Shown: positions 8,945-21,050, counted from the stretch's first letter. The stretch is 64,000 bases of DNA from Agapanthus africanus (GCA_030015575.1 CM057347.1:410472248-410536247); one strand, 5' to 3'. The notes: generated from the sequence alone by a model not told the origin. A program made the numbers and translations.

Positions 8945-11450
8945 AAGTGCGCTGCGCCCTAAGCAGCGCACCCCGTGCAAAGCACGTGTGCGCTAGCGCT
9001 AAGAGTGCTGCACCTTAAGCAGCGCACCATGTGCAAAGCACGTGTGCGCTAGCGCTAAGAGCACTTCATCCTAAGCAGCGCACCACGTGCAAAGCACGTG
9101 TGCGCTAGCGCCAAGTGCGCTGTGCTCTGAGCAGCGCACCACGTGTTAGTTATATGTATGACCTAGAGGCCATTACTGTACATTGGATGTATATTGTAGT
9201 GGATGCTGGGACATATATAGGGAGGACTTTCTTGCTCGACATGATAGTATGCTATCTGGTTACTCTTTACCTTAACGTGTATACTGATTGTCTCTCTGTT
9301 ACATGTTGGTAAAGCCATTAGGATGTGTACTTGACTACCTGGACTATGATGCGGATCATACTAGTGGGGACATGGTAGCCCATAAGTACATCCTTCAATG
9401 TCCCTAGTCGTGGGTGTATCAAGATGGGGCATCGATATACCAGAGTAGACTAGCGTATACCTTCTCGACCCATACAGATGGGCGATGGATGATCCCATAT
9501 CCATTGGTGTTTGACATCGAAGATGATATACGGGTGCTCAGTGGAGACTGGGTACACTGTACGGACTCGCCGAGAACTTCCAGATGGTATTATACCTTAC
9601 GTCAGATGGCAGTTCTCTGGTGACACTGGTACAGAGTAGTCTGTTGACCCGAGATCGTCATAGAGTCTTGTGTGGTTCCCACTGTGCTTTGATTTCCACC
9701 TTACTACGTCCAAGAGGGCGTGCAAAACGGTGGTTTTTGGGTACAGTCCCGAGTCACATGGAGGCAATGAGCGATAGGAGGGGATTCGTCTCTCCCGGTA
9801 TAGGGAGTTGATATTGCACTGTGTTCGATTGGCTATAACCGGAAATCCCTGGCCAGGGTTGCTGAGATTTACTGGTAAGTGTTACCAGTAGTTTCTCGAA
9901 TTGTTATAGACCTCATATCGACACGACTTATCGAGCTATTGGGGTCTGACGTATACCACCCCTAGGCAAGATATGCGACATATCAGACGATCAGACCGGA
10001 CTGTACGGTAAGTGTTACTGGTTGGATTCACAGGAGTGTGAGCGGGCTTGCTCGTCGATCTTCTGATCGCTCAATACCCGGGTGGCCGTTACGTTTAGCA
10101 GACCGCTTGCAGCTTGTGGGTGTTTGATATGATCATCACCTGCTGCCGGCGTATTGACGAGTCTTTAGAGTCCTACACAGAGGTTTCTTGGCTCAAGCGA
10201 AACGAAATAGGAGCGCATATGAGATATGTGCGGGACCGAGAATAATGCGTGTATGTGATACCGTATTTCATTCTCGCGATGAATGTGTCGAATGGTTGTA
10301 TGCGATATAACGTAGTTATCAAATCAAGGATTGATTCGATAAATCGATACATTGTATACTAGTCGGTTGTGTGCGACATGACCGGATCATTGAATCAAGT
10401 GTTGATTTAATGATTTAATGCATAATTATATATTTGATATATTACTTTGCATTAACTAGTATCGGTTCACTTTAAATGGATTTTCTCACTTGAAGTTCAC
10501 AAGTTGTATATGTGATATACTTTTGTGCACTTGATTGTATCATGTTTGATGATACATGCTTACTTGAGTTTGTGTAAAGATTAAACCATGGTTATTCAAA
10601 TGGTTAGGGTTTTGTTTTTCATATCTATTTATTCATTTATTTATTTATTTCTTTTTGGCAAAAGAAAAGAAAAATGGTGGCTTTATTTGGATGCATGTTG
10701 AAGCTTCATGAAGCTTTGACTAAGTCACCATTTTTGTCTTCATGCTTAACCCTAACCATTGACCTAACCCTAGTTTATTCTCTACACTTGACCATGGTTT
10801 GATTATGATAAGTATTCATTTTAATTTCTTTTTGAAAAATACTTATCATAACATTTTTCATCTTCTTCTTCAAGAAGAAGCTTGCCTCCATCAATGGCAA
10901 CTCTTGAAAATGAGTGAGAAATCCAATTCTAAAGTGAACCCACTTCCTATTTCTTCATCGTCTACCTCTTGCCAAGTAGTATAGGGTGTTTTCTTCGCAA
11001 GTTTCATGACTTGGTGAAGTGGGAGCTTGATCTTATGATGCCTCGACGTAGATCATCTTCGGCATCGAAGCCGACGATCTTGCCCGCCCATTTCTTCGAT
11101 GAAGCCGATGCTTGAGTCCGGGATTCGAGACGGACAGCGAGAGGACTTCATCATGGAGCTATGGAAGTGGAGAACGGGATCTACAAAGGTTGTATTTCCG
11201 TTCACTTAGTTAAATTATTAACTAGTTTCTTAGTTTCGCCTAAAATTCTAGTCAACGATCCGTATTAGGGTTTCTCGGCACCCGTAAAATTTGAAATTGG
11301 CATGGTTGATACCTTGTGAGACCTCATTAGCGTGCCTAGGAACCCTACACCACGTGCAAAGCATGGGTGCGCTAGCGCCAAGTGCGCTGCGCTCTGAGCA
11401 GCGCACCACGTGCAAAGCACGGGTGCGCTAGCGCTGGAACTAAAAGCTCC
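8945..11450 (+). repeat. 56-bp GC-rich, G-box-containing tandem array in LTR A (split by the solo LTR)
   Basis: Five units of about 56 bp, each with GCAGCGCACC, CACGTG-type boxes and GTGCGCTAGCGC, lie upstream of the TATA box. Three full units are at 8945-9112; the fourth is cut at 9143 by the solo LTR and resumes at 11350; the fifth ends near 11450. The partner LTR has three units (35059-35218). Repeated CACGTG palindromes are bindable by plant bZIP and bHLH factors, so the array looks like an enhancer block, which is inference. Confidence 0.8.
9144..11349 (+). mobile_element. Solo LTR, probably Copia (SIRE/Maximus-like), duplication CCACG
   Basis: TGTTAGTTATATGTATGACC at the left and CCTACA at the right, flanked on both sides by CCACG (9139-9143 and 11350-11354). 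No internal coding region and no second LTR are present, so it is a solo LTR left by recombination of a full element. The start resembles Copia SIRE/Maximus LTRs that begin TGTTGG..ATGCCCTAGAGG. A relative in opposite orientation lies at 60479-62527. Frames inside it are not genes. Confidence 0.8.
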
Positions 11451-11778
11451 CCACCGTCAGATCAAAGATCTAATAATAATGATAAATCATTAATTAATTA
11501 GAATTAAATTCTGTTAAGGAAAGATTCCTCAAGATCTTTCCAAACAACAAGATTGTGCTATGTAAATCAGAGCACCGTTGGATCAATGATCCAATGGTGA
11601 TTAAAAATCACCAAAGTACAGAACAAATTCTGTATGGAAAGATTTTCCAATCTTGTTAAAAACAAGAAGATTGCCTTCTGTAAATCAGAAGCTCTTGGAT
11701 CAAAGATCCAACCGGGGAAACATCCCCAAATCAATTAGAGAAAAGATATCCTTAACTGATTGAACTGATCAACTTGCC

Positions 11779-11789
11779 CTATATAAAGG
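11779..11789 (+). promoter_or_regulatory. TATA box of the 5' LTR of element A
   Basis: CTATATAAAGG, conserved in the partner LTR (40482-40492) and in element B (55232-55241), followed by CTTAGACTTCAAGTCTCAGA. It lies between the upstream G-box array and the downstream repeat block, the expected place for the U3/R boundary. Confidence 0.7.
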
Positions 11790-12299
11790 CTCTTAGACTT
11801 CAAGTCTCAGATATACAGAAGCATAGAGAGGAACCCCCCATAAGCTTTGAGAGATCTCAGAACGAAGAGCCAAGCTCTCAGAAAAAGAAGAGTTTCTTTA
11901 AGGTAAAAAATGAACAGAGAGATGAAATTATCTCATAATTAAAAAAGAAGAACTCACTTCTTTAAAGATCATAGATCTATAAGACCAAGTTCTTCCACAA
12001 AAAGATCAAAAGATCTCATCATAAAGTAAAAAAAAGAACATAATTCTTCTCATGGATCATAGATCTATAAGACAAATTGTCTTTTACAAAAAGAGATCAT
12101 GAACATCTCATTATAAAGTAAAGGGGGAGAGAATAATTCAATTCTCTTAAGGATCATAGATCCATAAAGGCGCATCCTTTCATCAATACAAAAGAGATTG
12201 TAGTATCTCCTATAAAGTAAGAACTTTTGTTCTTAGGATCTTGAGACAACGTCTCTTCTAAGGAAGAATTTATTTCCCAGATCATAAAATTGATCAAAT

Positions 12300-12690
12300 A
12301 GTGCACCGCGCTCTTTAACTGGCGCTCAGCGCCAAGCGCACCACGTGCTCCTCACGTGTGCGCTACTTAGCAGAAGCGCGTCAGCGCTCAAAGACTAGCG
12401 CAAAGCGCTGCAGAGCCTTAGCGCTCCAAATATAGCGCACTGCGCTCATGGACTGGCGCTCAGCGTCAAGCGCTCCACATGTCACTCACGTGTGCGCCAC
12501 TGAACTAATAGCACAATGCACTCATAAATTAGCGCAATGCGCTCATTATCTAGCGCTTAGCGCCAAGCGCGCCACGTGTCCCTCACATGTGTTCTACTCG
12601 GCAGAAGCGCACCGTGCTCTTTAACTGGCGCAAAGTGCCTGGCGCAAAGCGCTAAGAGCATCATATGCTCCTCACGTGTGCGCTGATAGA
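12300..12690 (+). repeat. Second GCGC/CACGTG-rich block, downstream of the TATA box
   Basis: Imperfect repeats of GCGCCAAGCGC..CACGTG..CTCACGTGTGCGC occupy about 390 bases in the transcribed part of the LTR. Similar blocks are at 41000-41375 and, more diverged, 55640-55950. They could fold into GC hairpins in the leader RNA. Confidence 0.6.
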
Positions 12691-13069
12691 ACATAAATTG
12701 TTCTTTACTAAGCCCAGAGCTATGATGAATGCTCAGCATTCAATAAAAGACAGACATACTGTCAAAACTCAAACCAATGCTCAGCATTGTTAAAAGGGCC
12801 AAGCCCAAATAAATGCTCAGCAGCCCAAAATAAATGTTAAACATTTTAACTTGATTGGACTTAGCCCAAGATTGGCCATAAGTTCTCAACTCAGATTAAT
12901 TGAGCCCATATGCTCATAAATCTTTCAACAGATCTTAGCCCTAAATTGGACTACAGATCTCCCAACCAAATTGGTTCAAGGGTACATCACTTCACTCCTT
13001 TGATACTTGTTGTTGTAATCCTTCAACGTCTTCAGAAAGGTGACGGGTCCCGACAACCATACATTTCAT

Positions 13070-13365
13070 AGACTATGACGTCTTTAAACTGGACTGTGGG
13101 GTCCTTAAACCCATGGACTATGATGTCCTTAATCTCGGACTGTGGGATCCCTTTAAACCCACAGACTATGATGTCCTTAATCTCGGACTGTGGGGTCCCT
13201 TTAAACCCACGGACTATGATGTCCTTAACCTTGGACCGTAATGTCCTTAAACTAACGTTGGACCGTAATGTCCTTAAACTAATTATAGACCGTAATGTCC
13301 CTAAACTAACGTTGGACTACCATGTCCTTAAACTGGTAATCGACCGCAATGTCCCTAAACTAAAC
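13070..13365 (+). repeat. Short imperfect repeats (GGACYRTRATGTCCTTAAACT) near the end of LTR A
   Basis: Some ten short units of roughly 25-45 bases share ATGTCCTTAA and GGACCGTAATG. The same block is at 41760-42065 and, as a cleaner 48-bp array, at 56342-56485 in element B. The open frames over these blocks are by-products of the repeat. Confidence 0.65.
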
Positions 13366-13922
13366 AATAGAGCCCAAATGCTCTTTTGTCGGATCTAGAC
13401 GATCCCGTTAAGTTGATCTTAGTCTAAAATTAGACTAACGTATCCTTAACATACGTTTAAGTTGATCATAGTCTCAAATGAGACTAATGTATCCTTAAAC
13501 CCAACCCAAACCCAAATCTAAGAGAGTACGGATTTGGACTAATCCACGCCCTACGGGCGACAACATAAATTAGTCTCCGTATACAATCCACGGGAAACCA
13601 AAAGCAAAACAAACACACACGACACGAAGTGACCATCTGGAGAAGGAGAAAGTGGTTACCGCGATGCGGTAGCGTAATTAACTGCAGGGGCTTGCGCCTG
13701 CAGGGAAGAGTGTCCCCACAATCAAAAACCCCTCAATGATGGGAAATCTGACGAAGTCTGCTACATCGGCCGCATCCGTTTAAACCTTCGATACATGGTG
13801 TCATAAATCAACTTGGAATTTTTGGAGAGGTGGACGGATAGCACTAAATAGCATCTGCCCCCCAAAATTCAGGCCGGACGTCCCAACGTCCCGGTCGCGT
13901 CTTTTCGGCGGAGAACAGATTC

Positions 13923-13940
13923 TGGCACGTCCGGTGGGAC
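13923..13940 (+). other. Primer binding site of element A
   Basis: TGGCACGTCCGGTGGGAC lies five bases after the LTR end, as usual for the tRNA primer site. Element B has TGGCACGCCCGGTGGGAC at the same place (57089-57106). I do not assign the tRNA. Confidence 0.7.
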
Positions 13941-14067
13941 CTTTTCCTCTTTCCACTCCACGCTTCATGTGTCATGTTCGCGAACGAATCACGGTTTGAT
14001 ATGGTTGCCCTTAGGTTCGAGATACTAAGATTTTGTTTTGCTCTCGTGCAGAAAAACAGAACATCAA

Positions 14068-17000
14068 ATGGCCTCTAACTGCTCCAGCTGTAACTGCAAC
14101 TCCCGTTCCGCCTCATCTGGAGGTGTAACCTACGGGCCCCAAGTGGCCTCCCTGTTCAAGATGCCGGTGGAGTAAGTAACTCAGGCCACCACTGGACTAT
14201 TCTTTGGGACCATACTCCCACCCATGAACTTCAATGCCCTAATGCTGTTGTAGGAGGCCCTAAAGAAGTCGGTCTTTGATTGACTTACCACCACTGTGGC
14301 CCCTCTCAACGGGTCGTCCAGCTCCAACGCCTCAGTCTTTGACAGACTAGGACAAAGATCCAACGGGCCCGTGAAGAAGCCCGCAATACCAGAAGGGGTT
14401 ATCCTAAAAAGGATAGCCATTCCTGGTCCTGAAGTCGTCAAAGCGGCTTCTCCTGCTAAAGGGTCGGTCTTCACAAGACTGGCCGTTACAACTCCCCATC
14501 CAAGCGAAGTCGCTAAGGCTGCTTCCCCCGTTCGAAAGGCTGCCTTCGACAGGCTAGCCATTCCCTTTCAACGGACGTCAGTCTTCAAGAGGCTTGCACC
14601 GGCAGTAACCCTTCACCAAGACAGGGGGCACGATGAAGCCACTCCCATAGTTGAGCCAGTACCGTCGGCTCGACAAGCTCGACGTCTCCACTGGCGCCGA
14701 GTAAGGAAGGATTGGGGCAATTCCCCTTTTGGATTGACTCCGCCAGCTCCAATGGTGGAAGTCGACGCTGCTGTTCCAACTGGGAACAGCTTTGAACCAC
14801 TGAGGAGGGTCCGTAAGAACTCTCCGATTGCTGTGCTGAAAAGATCTCCTCCACCTGTGGAGAATGCTACAGAAAAAAAGCCGGAGCAGCCCCCTCAGCG
14901 GCTGTCCTCCAAAATTTACAAAGTCTGGCGACAGGTTCAAGAATAGGTGATTGACCAAGACTATTCCCGCCGATCAAAGAAGATTAAAGCTCGACAAGAA
15001 AAGGACCATCCCATGATATCATAGAAGATGTCAGCTGTCTGGGTGCCCGCTGCAACGGCTCCCTCAACTTCAACCGCTCATAAGAGAAGGAGGCCAGAGA
15101 AGGCCCCCGTGTCCGCGACGAACCGCAAGGACACCAAACGTAAATGCCCCAAGGCTGGGGGCATGGTGGTGCACACTGTTTATATGGCTTCCGGAAAAGC
15201 GGAAAGCCGTGCTTCTACGGGTCATCGACCACTTACCCGATCGATAAGAAAAGCTCAGGAGCAACAGCAGCAGAAAATTCAGGAGATGCTGATTGCAATG
15301 GCCGCACTCACTGGGCCGAAAGAAAGTCCAGAGACCTCAGAGCAATGTCAGGAACAAGAAAATGATGCTGAATTCCTCCGAAGAATGCTCGAGAGGAAAG
15401 AAAAAGAGGCTGCAGAACAGGCGGCCAATATAAAACAAATGGCTCTTTTGTTCCAAGACATGGCCGGGATGATGTTACAGCCGGAACCTCCAGCTGAAGA
15501 CCCCCTGATTATCATTGAAGACGATAGAGGGGAGACATTGAACCCTCCTCCGGATCTTTCAGCAGCCAAGGAAGAGACCATATCCAAGGCCGCTCTGGAT
15601 GATTACATCGCTCAGCAAATACGAGCTCATCATGCGAGTGAAACGGCCGGGCAGATCGTTAAGACTGGACGACCCTATCCGGGCTGGTATGATCAAATAA
15701 GGTACCCGCCGGGATATACGATCCCTAAATTCCACGTATATAAAAGGACGGGCAATCCCCACCAACATGTTGCCTAGTTCAGGGCTCTATGTGGCAACAC
15801 TGGAGGTGACGATAAACTGCTACTTCGCCAATTCGTCGGCAGCTTGTCAGAGACAACGTTCGAATGGTACTTTGAACTCCCGAATGACTTTGTCAAGACA
15901 TTTGCAGAAATGGAGCTGTTATTCACGCAAAGATTCGCAGGCACTAGCGAGCGTACTCCGATTACCGCACTGATTAACGCCAGGGTAAATCCAGGCGAAA
16001 CATGGGTGCAATACGCGATACGGTAGCGGAATTTATGGTCAAAGTGCGAGCAGCGCATCGAAGAAGCACCAGCAGTGGGCATGTTCGTGGGTATTCTTGA
16101 TCCGCAGGCGACCATCTCCCAGTTCATGATGTTTTAAAAGCCCACCACCTTTCAAGCCTTGATCGACAAGTTGGCTCAAATGGACCAGATGGGCCACAGT
16201 CCTTCCTCTTCAAAGCCGAAGCCGCGGAATGAAAAAAGGAAAGAGAAAGCGACTTTCGTCGCTAACACTCAACAGCAGCCTCGTACTCCAAGACCAGTTG
16301 ATCGCCGAAATGATAGACAACGATTCCTTGGAGAAAAAGTGAGACACCCTTACTCGTTCCCTCGGGATAAAACGAAGAGGTTATTTGAGCTAGCACTGCA
16401 CAACAGGCTCATCACTCTGCCGGAGCCAAGACGCCCAATGCAACCAGGCGACATTAACAATCCTAATTACTGCCCTTATCACCGAATATTGGGTCATCCG
16501 ATCGAAGATTGTTACATCTTCAAAAGTTGGATCGAAGATCAGTACCAACAGGGCAAGTTTGTATTATCCAAAAACTGGAAGGTGACCCCGCCCCAGCCGC
16601 ACGCTCTCAAAAAGGCGGACACACCGGGGGCATCGTGTTCTTTTGTCATAGAAACTCCATGGGAAGTCGCTTTTTCAGCCAAGATGAAAAGAATGCTGAA
16701 GGATCTCCAAACATGCCCGGTAGTCAAGTGGAAAAATCCACTGGAACCCGAGGTCATCGAAGGAATGCTGAAACCGCGCCCAATTCAAAAAATTGACAGT
16801 GATAGTCAAAGCACCCATACCCAGCTGTCAAAGTCTTCGAAGAAGAAGAAGACCAAAAAGCACGTGAAGCCTGATGACAAGCGCATAGACCTGCAAAAGC
16901 ATATTGACGTGCTGGAAGAATATAACCAGAAGGCGCGAACCCCGGTCACACTTCAAGAGTTTCTCAGCCACGTCCTTGAGGACGAAGATGATGATAATGG

Positions 17001-17460
17001 AGAAGACTCGTCAGACGAACCTGAGGATTATGCGGCAAGCTGCCATGTGATCTCTCACTCGTCGATAGACGATGAAGAAGCCCATTATGCAGAGAAACTG
17101 GGGGCAGATCCTGAGCCGGAACTTCTAGGACCATCAGAAGAAATGATTGATACATTCCTGAACGAAGCCCTTCTTAAAAGCAAAGCTGATCGAGAGCGCG
17201 AGATGGCCATATTTGAAAAAGCCAAACGCCGACGACTAGACGAAAGGGTTAAAACGTTCTAACCAGATCAAAACATGTCCGCGGCAGACAAGAGCAGGTT
17301 CAAAATGAGGACAAGGTTCGCCAAAGCCATATCGGTGGGAATGAAGCTGCCACCCTCCGAAGGAAATACTCCTGACGAAGAGGATGTGCATCCTAACTAC
17401 TGCTTATATCATCGAAGGATTGCGCACCCCACCAAAGAGTGCAACGCCTTTAAAAACTGA
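14068..17460 (+). pseudogene. Gag region of Tat element A (broken)
   Basis: The region starts at the ATG that aligns with the gag start of element B (MASNCSSCNCN) and encodes the capsid-type protein. Order: a Cys/Ser-rich start; a segment with repeated SVF.RL-type motifs (14270-14600); basic and coiled-coil segments (15240-15470); the gag core from GYTIPKFHVYK (about 15710) to LIDKLAQMDQMGH (about 16195); a PYSFPRDKT..LFEL module followed by the knuckle-like CPYHRILGHPIEDC (about 16470-16515); an acidic stretch near 17000; and a second YHR knuckle (CLYHRRIAHPTKEC) near 17400. The region is broken in several places and is a fossil. Confidence 0.8.
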
Positions 17461-18380
17461 TGGCAGGGATATATTGCTCACCGACAATATTTCAAGCGGA
17501 TGAAACGCAAAACTCGTCGGGAGCAAAGAAATACGACCGAAGAGCGCAAAAGAACTACCAACAACTGTCATATGGTTGACTCTGGGGGATCGTAAGTTCT
17601 CACCTTCAGGAGTGATTCTAATGAAGAAATAGCCATTGGCCCTCTCTTCAAAGAAGCCACATCCGAAACGGAAGAAATGAAGACCTGTAAGAACATTCAG
17701 CTGCGCAATCGCACGCTGCCTGAAAAGAATCTCGGACCCGTGAACAGTGGGTCGAATAGAAAAGATAAAGGGAAAGAAAAAGTCCCTGAAGATATCGCCC
17801 TCGATGATCAAGTCGTCAAAGAACTGACAGCCAAGGACCCGCCCAAGAGAAACAAGGTGGATTACAACGTTTTGGCACACCTGAGGAAGCTACCCTCGCA
17901 GCTGAGCATTCTCGATGCCCTCCTGCTATCGAAAGAGGCGAGAGATTCTCTGATCAAGGCGTTACAAGAGCCTGACCAATTCCAAGCTTTCCTCGCCGAA
18001 AGAAAGATGAAAGACGAGCTGGAAGAAGTGCACACGGCCGATATCACTTTTGGCGATGAAGATCTCCTCCTCGGGACATGTGAGCATAATCGTCCCCTTT
18101 ATGTTTCCGGATACTGTCATGATATCAAGATAGGAAAAATCCTGGTTAACAATGGGTCTTCCGTTAATCTCCTCAATGTAAGAGCGCTGAAGGAAATCTG
18201 CATGAGCATTCAACATCTCGCTCGGGATAAGATCACTATCTCCAGGTTTGACTCCTAGTCATCACGGACGCTCGGGTCTGTGATACTGACGCTGCGCTTT
18301 GGGATATGAGTCACGGACATCAAGTTTCACGTCATTGACGCTAAGACCTGCTATAACGCTTTGCTCGGCCGGCCTTGGTT
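17461..18380 (+). pseudogene. Protease region of Tat element A (broken)
   Basis: Begins with a basic and acidic linker containing a degenerate FGSD-type motif, then LAHLRKLPSQLSILDALLLS near 17880, a block conserved in plant Tat elements before the protease. The aspartic protease core (KILVNNGSSVNLL) is at about 18135-18180 and the LLGRPWLHEYN motif at about 18360. Element B keeps the same order with NGSSVNLL, supporting the assignment. Broken. Confidence 0.75.
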
Positions 18381-19815
18381 ACACGAGTACAACATTATCC
18401 CTTCTACACAACATCAGTGTATGAAGTACTTCAAAGATGGTCTCGAGTACACTGTGATGGGGGAACTAAACCCATTCTCCATGAACGAAGTCCGCAAATA
18501 TGAGGATGCCAAGTACTTCCTGCCAGATTTTGAAGACACAGAAAGATGTCGCAAATCGGAGGACAAAACCAAAGCTATCACTACTATTCCGGTCTTCGGG
18601 AGTGATACCGAAGAGGAAGAAGAGATAGTTTATTCAGGGCCACCCCAATATAACAAGCCGGGACCGTCCACCCCTATTCTGATCTTCGGTAGTGACTCGG
18701 AAGATGAAGTCAATGCCGTATTTTCTGTTCGGCCATCAATACAAGCCTTCGCTGATGAAGAGCAAAGTTTGCAAATCGCCATGGGTCCGTAAGAGCATTA
18801 CAAAGAGCTCGACGCACTTGATACTTATAGTGTGCAAGAACTGCAGACATTCTACGTCCCTCCCAGGCGAAAAGATGAAAAGGCGATCCTCTTTTATCGA
18901 TCCGCGGAAACCAAAATGGAGAAGGAAATTTGGCATGGTGCTGATTCTACGTTTGACAGGCTCCAGCCCATCCGTCTGCCCAGATACTACACAGAAGGAT
19001 TAAAAGGCTGTTAAGGCGCCAAGGCGTACCCTTTAAACAGACTGCTCGACAAGTCCAGTTCTACAACAAGATCTGGAACATCCCCAGGACTCAACGAAAG
19101 TTGCCCAGTGGGAGAATGGAAACGATCGGGCTTGGATATGTTCAATCCAAGAAACGGGAGAGATTCCACGACTGCTACGTCATACATGACTTCGATAAAG
19201 AAGGAGATGCTCTGTGGGAAGATGCTAACCCTGAACCAGAATGAACTCCCGCCATGAAAATGCCAAGTCCGTCATTCGAAGAACAAATGGACAAGCTTAT
19301 AAGAGAAGCAGATCAAAAGGTTCGAGACGACCATAATCGCGAAATGGCCATCTACGAGAAAGCCAGGACGCAACGCCTCCTTCAGCAGGCTGCAGATAAT
19401 GATGATGCCTTTTGTCGCCATCCCGTCATACAAAAGACCCGATGCAGAGGCAGAAATAAACCCAAGAACGGAAAATATGTTCGACGACAGCGTAGCGGGT
19501 CCAAAAAGCCACACGAAGCAGAATCGAGCAACCAGGATTCGTCTCTTATAAAGAAGATGGGTCGAGCGTATTCTTTTCCCCAAGACAAGACAAGGAAGAT
19601 ATTCGACCTCGTCGTGAAATATCGGATGATTACACTCCCAGATTCCAAGCACCCCGAGCAAGCAGACGAGGTCTCTCACCCAGACTATTGCTCCTATCAC
19701 CGAGCAATAGGACATCCTCTCGAAGATTGCTTCACCTTCAAGAACTGGGTCAAAGACCAATATCAACAAAGCAGGTTCGCTCTATCCAGCAGTTGGAGAG
19801 TAACCCCGCCATAGA
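18381..19815 (+). pseudogene. Linker between protease and reverse transcriptase in element A, with a third YHR module
   Basis: After the protease the frame carries two acidic FGSD motifs (FGSDTEEEEE near 18597 and FGSDSEDE near 18685), a conserved WHGADSTFDRLQPIRLP-like block near 18925, and at 19550-19805 a complete copy of the module also found in gag: AYSFPQDKT..IFDLV, ITLPDSK, CSYHRAIGHPLEDCFTFK, then DQYQQSRFALS. Function unknown; the knuckle is probably an RNA-binding element. Broken. Confidence 0.6.
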
Positions 19816-19895
19816 AGCATGTACCGAAAGCCACATATGCAGCGAGAGTAGAACCAGATCAACATCGGTCTTGGAAGCGATCTCGCACCTGTCAC

Positions 19896-21050
19896 GTGAT
19901 AATGATGTCAGGAGAAGGAGTATGCGAAGATATGGCTAATCTTCCCTGGTGCTTCGAAAACGATGATGACGAGGTGATCTCAGAGTTTCCACCGGCGCCA
20001 AAAGAGCTGGAAGACGGAATACATATTACTGCAGATAACCTCAGAAAAATCGACCTGGGAACGGCAAACGACCCTCGGTCGACGTTCGTCAGTGAGCTAT
20101 TGTCTGAAGAAAAGGTGGCTACGCTCAAGGATGTGCTCATGCAGTATAAAGACTGTTTCGCATGGAACTATTCCGAGATGCCCGGATTAGATCCAGAAAT
20201 AGCCGTCCATAAATTGGCAATTTCTCCGGACATCAAGCTAGTCAAACAAGCGCCGAGAAGAATGCGGCTCGAACTTGAAATGAGCATCAACGCCGAGGTC
20301 AAGAAGTTAATCGACTCTGGCTTCATCTAAGAGGTTCAGTATCCTAACTAGATTGCTAACATTGTCCCAGTGATGAAGAAAAATGGGACGGTGTGCATAT
20401 GTGTGGACTTTCGGGATCTCAACAAAGCTTGCCCGAAGGACGACTTTCCAGTACCGATCACCGAGCTGATGATAGATAATACGTCCACTCACGAAGTCTT
20501 CTCTTTCATGGATGGCTTATCAGGATACAATCAAATAAAGATGCATCCAGAGGACCAAAAGCATACTGCTTTCCGGACTCCCTTCAGCATATTCTGCTAC
20601 AAAGTGATGCCTTTCGGTCTAAAGAATGGCAGTACTACCTATCAGAGGGCCATGATGAAGATCTTCGATGACCTCATACATGAAATCGTCGAGTGTTATA
20701 TCGACGACCTCGTAGTTAAAAGCAAATCATACGAGGAACATTTAGAGCATCCGAAGATCGTGTTTCAGCGCCTTCGGAAATACAACTTGAAGATGAACCC
20801 TCTCAAATGCGCATTCGGAGTTTCCTCGGGCAAATTTCTAGGATTCGTCATCCGACACCGAGGCATTGAGATAGACCCGTCGAAGATCAAGGCGATCATG
20901 GAAATGCCTCCGCCAAGGACTCTCAAACAACTGCGGTCTTTCCAAGGGAAGTTCGCGTATATCCGGCGATTTATAGCCAATCTCTCCGGCAAGTGCCGTC
21001 CCTACAGTCACTTGATGAAGAAGGGAACTCCGTTTGTCTGGGATCGCAAA
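19896..21050 (+). pseudogene. Reverse transcriptase of Tat element A (broken)
   Basis: Copies element RNA into DNA. The segment before the fingers (DCFAWNYSEMPGLDPEIAVH) is near 20150, VCICVDFRDLNKACPKDDFP at 20390-20450, MDGLSGYNQIKMHPED near 20510, the active-site block CYIDDLVVKS at about 20695-20725 and the thumb region (PPPRTLKQLRSFQGK) near 20910. All are standard Ty3/Gypsy Tat signatures. Element B is cut by the window before this domain. The region is broken. Confidence 0.85.

Larger units (their letters stand above)
8866..13917 (+). repeat. 5' LTR of Tat element A (interrupted by a solo LTR)
   Basis: Begins TGTTTCCCCC and ends GGAGAACA just before the primer site. Without the nested insertion it is about 2.84 kb, against about 2.72 kb for its partner at 34981-42624. 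It contains a GC-rich 56-bp tandem array, a TATA box near 11780, a second GCGC-rich block at 12300-12690 and a run of short repeats containing GTCCTTAAACT at 13070-13365. Confidence 0.88.

Noticed and set aside
9115-9811. Three consecutive frames that could suggest a small gene
   Set aside because: They lie within or across the edge of a solo LTR with CCACG duplications and match no protein family.
12557-12739. Possible satellite or CRISPR-like array of GCGC repeats
   Set aside because: Irregular units without spacers of constant length; it is the GC-rich block of a plant LTR.
13075-13398. 107-residue frame of repeated DRNVLKLTL units, also at 41803-42105 and 56340-56549
   Set aside because: Follows from short DNA repeats in the LTRs with unit lengths that keep the frame open; found at the same place in all three LTRs.
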